NCBI GenBank assembly: GCA_029259975.1
Contig: JAJDEE010000182.1
Coordinates: forward strand, 1 to 11,663
Reading direction: 5' to 3'
Source of the DNA: Planctomycetota bacterium
GTDB taxonomy: Bacteria > Planctomycetota > Planctomycetia > Pirellulales > Lacipirellulaceae
Length of the DNA stretch: 11,663 nt
Part shown: in pieces, positions 6,251 through 11,663 of the stretch
Numbering within the stretch: the first letter of the stretch is position 1
Layout: the number at the start of each line of letters is the position of its first letter
Translations under genes and position numbers: made by a program
The notes under the pieces: generated by a model
What the model was told of the DNA's origin: nothing
Database searches by the model: none
What the model saw: the letters and a program-made list of their open reading frames with translations, nothing else

Positions 6251-6273
6251 CGATGAGCGATAATCGCTCATCG
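6251..6273. repeat. Perfect 10-base stem-loop
   Basis: CGATGAGCGA (6251-6260) and TCGCTCATCG (6264-6273) form a perfect stem with a three-base loop. It lies about 40 bases past the stop of the - strand hypothetical gene, next to insertion-sequence debris. Confidence 0.6.
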
Positions 6274-6289
6274 CAATTTTCAAATTTTA

Positions 6290-6311
6290 GTCGTCGGTTT
6301 GGACCGACGAC
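6290..6311 (-). terminator. Probable terminator hairpin of the - strand hypothetical gene
   Basis: GTCGTCGGT (6290-6298) pairs perfectly with ACCGACGAC (6303-6311) around a four-base loop. On the - strand it starts three bases after the TGA of the 247-residue gene and is followed by TAAAATTTG, an A/T-rich but not T-only tail. A second perfect hairpin follows at 6251-6273, so this is a double stem-loop end. Confidence 0.5.
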
Positions 6312-6313
6312 GA

Positions 6314-7057
6314 TCACCCCATCGCAATCGTTCGTGCCAATGGTTGTAACACCGTGTCGACGACATGGTTATCGACCATGTCTCGCGCAACGTCGTACAG
6401 TCGATCGAGGGTTTCGAGATATGTCTGTTTGGCAGGTAGGCTGCCGTACTGGCGGGCGGTGACGTAGACGCTGATCTGGTCTTCTTGATATTCGCCGGTG
6501 CGGATTTGGTAGGCGTTGGTGTGCGATTCGACGCTCAGGCGGCATTGCAGGCGGCAGTCGTCGTCGAGAGCGACAGTGATGTTTGGGTCGTTGCTAATGA
6601 TCGTCGCGCCTGGCATTCCGACGATGCGTTCCATCGCTGGGCAAACGCCTAAAGCCTCGGCGATCAGTTGGTTGTGGTTGCCCCGGTAGGTAAAGTCGAA
6701 ACCAATCAGCAGATCCAGTGCTTCGCAATCGAGCGGGCTGATCGAGAGGGCGTAGGGAGCAATGTCGAGTGCGTAGCGGTGTTGTTCGAGAATGTCTTCG
6801 AGCGAACGTGGGTTGACCTGGCCCGAGCAAACACGTTTGTTTTCAACGGTACACCAGCGATAGTTGCCTTTGTCTTTGTCTTCTTCCAGCACAAAGTCGC
6901 GTTTGTCGCGGGCATAGAAGTTGCGCATCTCGGGATACTTTTTCTGAATCTGCTCGAAATAATGCAGCACCGTCTCGCGATTGCTCGGAAGCTCCATCTC
7001 GGTGGCGAGATTCATGTTGACGTAATAGTCATCCGCAAGGGAACTGTAGGGATTCAT
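6314..7057 (-). CDS. Conserved-looking protein of unknown function (247 residues)
   Basis: I do not recognise this family. The protein is soluble-looking and rather acidic, with no signal peptide and no membrane segment. Notable stretches are the N-terminal YYVNMNLATEMELPSNRET, a charged segment FVLEEDKDKGNYRWCTVE (about 55-72), LLIGFDFTYRGNHNQLIAEA (about 115-134), and a C-terminal helical part TYLETLDRLYDVARDMVDN. The D-F-T-Y-R-G-N-H-N run has the density of polar residues expected of a conserved site, but no catalytic motif can be named. Good codon structure and a well-placed hairpin after the stop support a real gene. It is divergent from the alkyltransferase gene, with 238 bases between the two starts, and any shared regulation would act there. 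The start at 7057 has only a distant GAGG upstream. Confidence 0.8.
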   Translation of the reverse strand: MNPYSSLADDYYVNMNLATEMELPSNRETVLHYFEQIQKKYPEMRNFYARDKRDFVLEEDKDKGNYRWCTVENKRVCSGQVNPRSLEDILEQHRYALDIAPYALSISPLDCEALDLLIGFDFTYRGNHNQLIAEALGVCPAMERIVGMPGATIISNDPNITVALDDDCRLQCRLSVESHTNAYQIRTGEYQEDQISVYVTARQYGSLPAKQTYLETLDRLYDVARDMVDNHVVDTVLQPLARTIAMG

Positions 7058-7097
7058 CTTGGATGTGGTACCTCGGGAGTGTAGCTGTCGTGGTAGG

Positions 7098-7129
7098 CTT
7101 CTTGCCCATCTGATGCGCTGGGCAGGAAG
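7098..7129. promoter_or_regulatory. Inverted repeat in the divergent intergenic region
   Basis: CTTCTTGCCCATC (7098-7110) and GCTGGGCAGGAAG (7117-7129) pair at 11 of 13 positions around a six-base loop. It lies 41 bases before the start of the - strand hypothetical gene, between two divergent genes. It could be a leader hairpin or an operator-like site; nothing shows which. Confidence 0.35.
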
Positions 7130-7295
7130 TCCCCGGCACTGACATAAGTATATGGGCAGATTGAAAAGCGTGTCAAAGACCCTGATTGTCCAAATCCACT
7201 CAAGTTCCAGGTGAAATCGCTTGCCAGCGTGCTGTCGTCGCGTAAACTAGGCTCGAGCAGTGTCGCCCAAAAAAAACGCCAGAGGAGAGCTAGAC

Positions 7296-7856
7296 ATGGA
7301 AGCCTTCGTTTTTGATACCGCTCTTGGTCATGCGGCCCTGGCCCGGCAGGACGAAGTTCTCTTAGCGCTCACTTTTGGACATTCGAACGAACGGACGGCA
7401 GCCAATGGACTGCGGAAAGTTTTTGCAGTCGATTCTCGATCGGCTTCCTCGCCTTTTTCTGCCATTCAGGTCGAATATGTACAGCCGGGCGAGGACGAGT
7501 TGGTCGATCAGATTCGCGCTTTTGCAAATGGTGAGGCTTGCGATTTTGACGACTTGCAAGTCGACGCTAGTTATTTAACAGTGTTCGGACGCAAGGTTTC
7601 GGCTGCTTGTAGGAAAATTCCTCGCGGCGAAACGCTTACCTACGGCCAACTTGCAAAAAATGCCGGTCGGCCAGGCGCCGCGCGGGCTGTCGGCAGTGTG
7701 ATGTCTCACAACCGCATTCCGCTGATTGTGCCATGCCATCGTGTTGTGCCGGCCTCGGGCGGTTTGGGCGGCTTTTCTGCACCGCAGGGCGTGGCAATGA
7801 AGCAGCGTTTGCTCGAGATGGAGCAGAGTGCTGGCGTGCTGTTGGCAAAGTGTTAA
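7296..7856 (+). CDS. ogt: Methylated-DNA--protein-cysteine S-methyltransferase (O6-alkylguanine-DNA alkyltransferase)
   Basis: This suicide DNA-repair enzyme moves the alkyl group from O6-alkylguanine onto its own cysteine. The 186 residues comprise a poorly conserved N-terminal domain (1-85) and a classic C-terminal catalytic domain: KIPRGETLTYGQLA (108-120), GRPGAARAVGSVMSHN (124-139) with the arginine that flips out the base, IPLIVPCHRVV (141-151) with acceptor Cys147, and GGLGGFSAPQG (155-165). Near the end, Glu174 in KQRLLEME completes the usual hydrogen-bond network. The ATG at 7296 is chosen because GGAG lies eight bases upstream; an in-frame GTG at 7260 would add 12 residues rich in Lys and Arg that the family does not need. 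No adaptive-response regulator domain (Ada) is fused to it. It is most likely a constitutive, single-gene unit. Confidence 0.93.
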   Translation: MEAFVFDTALGHAALARQDEVLLALTFGHSNERTAANGLRKVFAVDSRSASSPFSAIQVEYVQPGEDELVDQIRAFANGEACDFDDLQVDASYLTVFGRKVSAACRKIPRGETLTYGQLAKNAGRPGAARAVGSVMSHNRIPLIVPCHRVVPASGGLGGFSAPQGVAMKQRLLEMEQSAGVLLAKC

Positions 7857-7918
7857 TTCGCTTCTGAACTAAAAGAGCGCGTTGTTAGCGACAAGAAAAG
7901 CTAGCCGCAGATACACGC

Positions 7919-8077
7919 CGGGTGCCACTGCTGGCTTGTCCAGCAGTGCGAACCCTGTAACGAGTCTCCATCACGATTTCGGCCAGGTGGCATGTTCGGA
8001 TTGTAACCGAATGTTGAATCAGGTGGCAAACCTTGCTGGTGATTCACACTGCTGGCCAAGCCAGATAGTGGCACCCG
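7919..8077. repeat. 159-base element with near-perfect 30-base terminal inverted repeats
   Basis: The left end (7919-7948) starts CGGGTGCCACTGCTGGC; the right end (8047-8077) is its reverse complement apart from two substitutions and one extra base. Each end is also a hairpin by itself: in the left one, CACTGCTGG (7926-7934) and CCAGCAGTG (7940-7948) pair perfectly. The interior has no convincing gene but carries two CAGGTGGCA copies and a small TTCGG/CCGAA palindrome. No clear target-site duplication flanks it. It looks like a non-autonomous repeat (MITE or paired REP type). Confidence 0.65.
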
Positions 8078-8478
8078 TACCCGAATGGCCAGTTCGCTAA
8101 CTCCCGTGTTGCTTCGTCCTACTGTACGAAACGGCATACCGCGAATTTGCGCCTGCGTGAAACGCCGACGCGGCTTAGCACGCTTATCTATACGAATCTG
8201 GGCGGCCCCCGATTACAAAAAGCTGCGTTGGGTTAATTTGGATGCACATGAGGCTCAAGAAGTCGCCCTAAACCGCCTTTGTTGCCCAATGTTGGCTTTC
8301 GTAGTGTCAAAATGCGGGAGTTTGCGGATTCTGGTAAGATTATGGGCTGCGGCTAGCCGATGGGTAGTAACGATACTGCCGATTGTGCCGATCGAGTGCG
8401 CGCGGTTTCGCACACGCCCGTCTTTTGTTTATTCGCCCTGTCTTATCAGGCGATCTCTTTCATTAAGTGTAACAGGCT
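8078..8478. other. Gene-poor stretch before the RND permease
   Basis: No credible gene is seen in these 401 bases. A weak stem (TCGCCCTG at 8433-8440 with CAGGCGA at 8447-8453) lies 25 bases before the permease start. The sequence must hold the permease promoter, but no clear -35/-10 pair stands out. Confidence 0.5.
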
Positions 8479-11400
8479 ATGACCCAAGCGGTCCTCAGAA
8501 ATCCGTATTTGGTGCTCGTGCTAGCAGCAGCCATCGTGGTGCTGGGTTGGTTTACGTATCCGAAAATTCCGAAAGATCTGTTACCGATTTTTGAGACGTC
8601 GGCCGTGCAGATCGTGACGTTCTATCCGGGTATGCCGCCGGAGATCATGGAAAAGGACATCATGAGCCGGATGCAACGGTGGACTGGCCAGTCGGTCGGC
8701 ATCGAGCATCAAGAAGCGAAAGCGATGACGGGCGTTTGCATCGTGAAAGATTTTTTTCGCGAGGGCATTTCGCTGGAAACCGCGATGGCCCAGACGACCA
8801 GCTACGCGATGAGCGATATGTTCTATCTGCCGCCGGGCACGATTCCGCCGATGCTGATGCCGATCGATCCAACGGCAACGCTACCATTGTGTTTGGTGGT
8901 GGTCGACAGTCCGGGCATGAACGAGCAGCAGCTTTACGATATCGCCTACTACGAATTACGCAACAAACTGCAATCGATCCAAGGCGTCATCTCGCCCGCG
9001 GTATTCGGCGGCAAGCTACGCCGAATTTACGCGTACATGGATCCGCGTAAGCTCGAAGCGTACGGTCTGACATTGATGGATGTGCAGAACCAGTTGGCCA
9101 AATACAATGTGTTGATTCCTGCCGGAAATATGAAAGTCGGAGAGCAGGATTTTCAGTTGTTCACCAACGCCGTGCCTGAGACGATTGACGACCTGAACGA
9201 CTCGGTTATTAAAATGGTCGATGGCGTGCCAGTGAAGATCAGCGACATCGGCCGTGTCGAAAACGCTTCACAGATTCAGTCGAACATTGTGCGGATCAAT
9301 GGCAGTCGTAAGGCTTACATCCCCATCTACCGGCAACCGGGGGCAAACTCGATCGAGATCGTAGACACAATACAAAAGAATCTCGCCAAGATTTTGGTCA
9401 AACTCAAAAACGAGCGTGCGGGCGACGTCGGCATGGACGAGCTGGTGCTTTCGGTTGCGATGGATCAATCGGGTCCGGTGAAGGAGAGCATCGAGGGTTT
9501 GCAGTACGCGGCCGGGTTGGGGGCAGTGCTGGCCGGGCTGGTGGTGTTTGCCTTCTTGCGCAGCGTGACGTCGACGTTCATCGTGGTGCTGGTGATTCCG
9601 CTAGCGGTGATGGCGTCGGTGATCGGATTGTATTTTACGAAAAACACGATCAACTCGATGACGCTGGGTGGACTGGCGCTAGCGATCGGTATTTTGGTCG
9701 ATCAAGCGATTGTCGTACTCGAAAACATCGTGCGGCACGTACGCATGGGAAAAACGGCTACGCAGGCGGCACTCGAAGGGACGCAAGAAGTTACGGTCCC
9801 GATTTTTATCTCGACCGTGACGTTTGCGGTCGTGTTTTTCCCGACGGTTTTTTTGAGTGGCTTGGCGTCGTTTCTGTTTACGCCGCTGGCGCTGGCGACG
9901 ATCTTTGCAATTCTCGTCTCGTTTTTGCTTTCGATGACGCTGGTGCCGGCTTACTGTGCGAAGTACCTTGATGTAAAGGCACTGACAAGAAATTCTCAGG
10001 CCGAGCAGTCCGAGGGCCCGTTAATTGCCGCCTTTGGGAAATTGGTGACTGCTTGTTTGAAAATCCGCTGGCTGGTGGCATTAGGGGCTGGCGTTTTGGC
10101 TACGATAGCGATATTTTTTGCCATGCGGATGGGTCAGGAAATGATTCCAGCGATAGATGCGGGGCAGTTTACGATTTATGTTCGTATGCCCTCGGGCGCG
10201 AATATCGACCAAACCGATTACCGTATCCAGGATATCGAGGCGGCGATTATTGAAGAGACGGGCGACCCCGATCCGAGTTTTGCGCTGGGTATCGAAAAAA
10301 ACGCCGATTCAGATTTGCAGATTCTGATTTCGAATATCGGTGTGCTGAACGACTGGCCGGCGGCATACACGCCTAATATTGGACCAGGCGATGCGTTCAT
10401 GCTCGTGCAACTGAAAGGCAAAACGGGCCGTCCTGGCGCGTTTGACTATGTTGATCTGCTGCGAGGAAAGCTCGGCCAACGATTCCCCGACGTCGAGTTT
10501 GCTTTCGATACGGGTGGTATGCTGAGCAGCGCACTCAACATGGGCGAGCCTTCGCCGATCCATTTTCAGGTGAGTGGCTCGAAGCTCGAAGAGATGCGTG
10601 AGATCGCAGAGCATGTCGAAACGATGGCCAAATCGGTGCCCGGTACTGTTGACGTGCGAATTGCGCAGCGGCTCGACTATCCGACCATGACGATCACAAT
10701 GAATCGCGACAAAGCGGCACGCATGGGACTCACACCCGAAGCCGTGATGCAGAATTTGGTCTCGGCAACGAACAGCTCGGTCGGGTTCGACCCGGCTTTC
10801 TGGGTCGATAAATCGAAGGGAAATCACTACTTCATCGGTGTCCAATACCCCGAAGAGCTGTTGACGAATCTCGACACGATTCTTGATATTCCGATTGGCA
10901 TGGTCGAGGGCGTGCCGATCCGGCTGCGCAGCGTGGCTACGATTGAAAAGGCCACAGGCCCAGGCGTGGTCAATCATCGGAACATCGGTCGTGTGATGGA
11001 TATTTATGTCAATTTGGCACGCGGTTACGACGCGGGGTCGATCATGGCTGCGATCGAAGCAAAGATCCTTGCGCCGGGCAATCCGCTCGGTGCGACGGTT
11101 GGTTCGGACGATCGTGGTGAGCTGTTCGATCTTGCTAATTACCCAGGGCTTGCGCTTCGATCGCAGGGCGAAGTCAAAGAGATGCGTAAATCGTTCGATC
11201 AATTTGCGGCGGGGTTGCTGATCGCGGTGGTGTTGGTCTATCTGGTGATGGTTGCCCAGTTCCACAGCTTTGTCGACCCGCTGGTTATTTTGTTGACGGT
11301 ACCACTGGGATTTATCGGCGTGGTGGCGGCGCTGACGTTGTCGGGGTCGAACCTTTCGATCCTGTCTTTCATGGGCATCATCATGATGGTGGGTATCGTG

Positions 11401-11663
11401 GTCGAATACTCGATCGTGCTGGTTGACTTTGCCAATCAACGTTTGCGCGAAGGCATGAGTATTCAAGAAGCGATTATCGACGCGGCAAAGGTGCGTGTTC
11501 GGCCGATTTTGATGACATCGCTTACCACCTGGCTCGCGCTGCTGCCGATGGCAACGGGTTGGTTTGGCGGCGACGCGAATGCACCGCTCGCGCAAGCGAT
11601 TATTGGCGGTGTGATTGCAGCGACGGTGTTGTCGCTGCTGGTGGTGCCTTGTTTGTATGTCAT
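8479..11663 (+). CDS. RND-family efflux permease (AcrB/CusA-like), 3' end cut by window
   Basis: This is an inner-membrane proton-driven exporter that normally works as a trimer with a periplasmic adaptor and an outer-membrane channel. At least 1061 residues are present, and the final VVPCLYV is the usual end of the last helix, so only some 20 residues are missing. Seen: first helix after NPYLVLVLAAAIVVLGW, YPGMPPEIMEKDI (porter domain), FYLPPGTIPPMLMPIDP, the TM2-6 block from about 335, AIGILVDQAIVVLEN (402-416) in TM4, cytoplasmic loop, TM7 followed by MIPAIDAGQF, TM8-12 from about 910, and MVGIVVEYSIVLVDFANQR (TM10). Asp408 and Glu415 are kept in TM4, but the usual second Asp is Gln409. 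The TM10 position that is Lys in AcrB is Glu976. The substrate cannot be told. A stop codon at 8470 fixes the ATG at 8479. No clear Shine-Dalgarno is seen, and no adaptor gene lies upstream. Confidence 0.92.
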   Translation, partial: MTQAVLRNPYLVLVLAAAIVVLGWFTYPKIPKDLLPIFETSAVQIVTFYPGMPPEIMEKDIMSRMQRWTGQSVGIEHQEAKAMTGVCIVKDFFREGISLETAMAQTTSYAMSDMFYLPPGTIPPMLMPIDPTATLPLCLVVVDSPGMNEQQLYDIAYYELRNKLQSIQGVISPAVFGGKLRRIYAYMDPRKLEAYGLTLMDVQNQLAKYNVLIPAGNMKVGEQDFQLFTNAVPETIDDLNDSVIKMVDGVPVKISDIGRVENASQIQSNIVRINGSRKAYIPIYRQPGANSIEIVDTIQKNLAKILVKLKNERAGDVGMDELVLSVAMDQSGPVKESIEGLQYAAGLGAVLAGLVVFAFLRSVTSTFIVVLVIPLAVMASVIGLYFTKNTINSMTLGGLALAIGILVDQAIVVLENIVRHVRMGKTATQAALEGTQEVTVPIFISTVTFAVVFFPTVFLSGLASFLFTPLALATIFAILVSFLLSMTLVPAYCAKYLDVKALTRNSQAEQSEGPLIAAFGKLVTACLKIRWLVALGAGVLATIAIFFAMRMGQEMIPAIDAGQFTIYVRMPSGANIDQTDYRIQDIEAAIIEETGDPDPSFALGIEKNADSDLQILISNIGVLNDWPAAYTPNIGPGDAFMLVQLKGKTGRPGAFDYVDLLRGKLGQRFPDVEFAFDTGGMLSSALNMGEPSPIHFQVSGSKLEEMREIAEHVETMAKSVPGTVDVRIAQRLDYPTMTITMNRDKAARMGLTPEAVMQNLVSATNSSVGFDPAFWVDKSKGNHYFIGVQYPEELLTNLDTILDIPIGMVEGVPIRLRSVATIEKATGPGVVNHRNIGRVMDIYVNLARGYDAGSIMAAIEAKILAPGNPLGATVGSDDRGELFDLANYPGLALRSQGEVKEMRKSFDQFAAGLLIAVVLVYLVMVAQFHSFVDPLVILLTVPLGFIGVVAALTLSGSNLSILSFMGIIMMVGIVVEYSIVLVDFANQRLREGMSIQEAIIDAAKVRVRPILMTSLTTWLALLPMATGWFGGDANAPLAQAIIGGVIAATVLSLLVVPCLYV

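Noticed and set aside
6668..7084. Open frame of 138 codons on the + strand
   Set aside because: It is antisense to the 247-residue - strand gene, which has the better codon structure, start and terminator.
7919..8077. CRISPR array or tRNA in the repeat-rich gap
   Set aside because: There are only two facing copies, with no regular direct repeats and spacers, and no cloverleaf fold could be drawn.
7901..8137. Open frame of 78 codons on the - strand
   Set aside because: It consists mostly of the 159-base inverted-repeat element. Frames in such repeats are often annotated, but nothing suggests a protein here.
8085..8594. Open frame of 169 codons upstream of and overlapping the RND gene
   Set aside because: It starts inside the inverted-repeat region and runs out of frame into the permease. 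It has no recognisable family and no ribosome binding site.
10309..11595. Long open frame (428 codons) on the - strand
   Set aside because: It lies wholly opposite the RND permease. The translation is packed with His, Arg, Asp and Gln and has no domain, as expected for an antisense shadow of a GC-rich coding sequence.

Overview
The window reads as a chromosome segment from a planctomycete, probably of the Pirellulales. This is an inference from three things: a divergent, scattered set of peptidoglycan (Mur) genes, a PEP-CTERM secreted protein, and intergenic DNA full of palindromic repeats. No rRNA, tRNA or CRISPR array was seen.

Region 1 (1-3704, + strand) is a remnant or rearranged cell-wall (dcw-type) cluster. 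After the possible tail of an upstream gene comes a 506-residue MurE-like Mur ligase. It keeps the ATP-binding P-loop but has lost the motifs that bind diaminopimelate. Next is a 168-residue protein that looks like only the C-terminal domain of MurF. A 307-base intergenic stretch packed with inverted repeats follows, then a well-conserved murG. The usual mraY, murD and ftsW between murF and murG are absent. MurG should be a working lipid II glycosyltransferase; the two proteins before it look like pseudo-ligases or ligases with a changed role.

Region 2 (3805-6313) is accessory. It holds an orphan CheY-like response regulator whose start codon lies in a tandem 12-base duplication, a run of stem-loops including a perfect 24-base inverted repeat, the C-terminal stub of an IS3-family transposase, a secreted six-repeat beta-propeller protein with a PEP-CTERM anchor (- strand), and a mosaic of apparent IS66 and IS4-family transposase scraps (- strand).

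Region 3 (6314-7856) has a 247-residue protein of unknown function on the - strand and, divergent from it, an O6-alkylguanine-DNA alkyltransferase (ogt type) on the + strand.

Region 4 (7857-11663) starts with a 622-base gene-poor gap containing a 159-base element with near-perfect 30-base terminal inverted repeats. It is followed by a large RND-family efflux permease, cut by the window end about 20 residues before its expected C-terminus. The permease has unusual residues at the proton-relay positions and no adaptor gene directly upstream.
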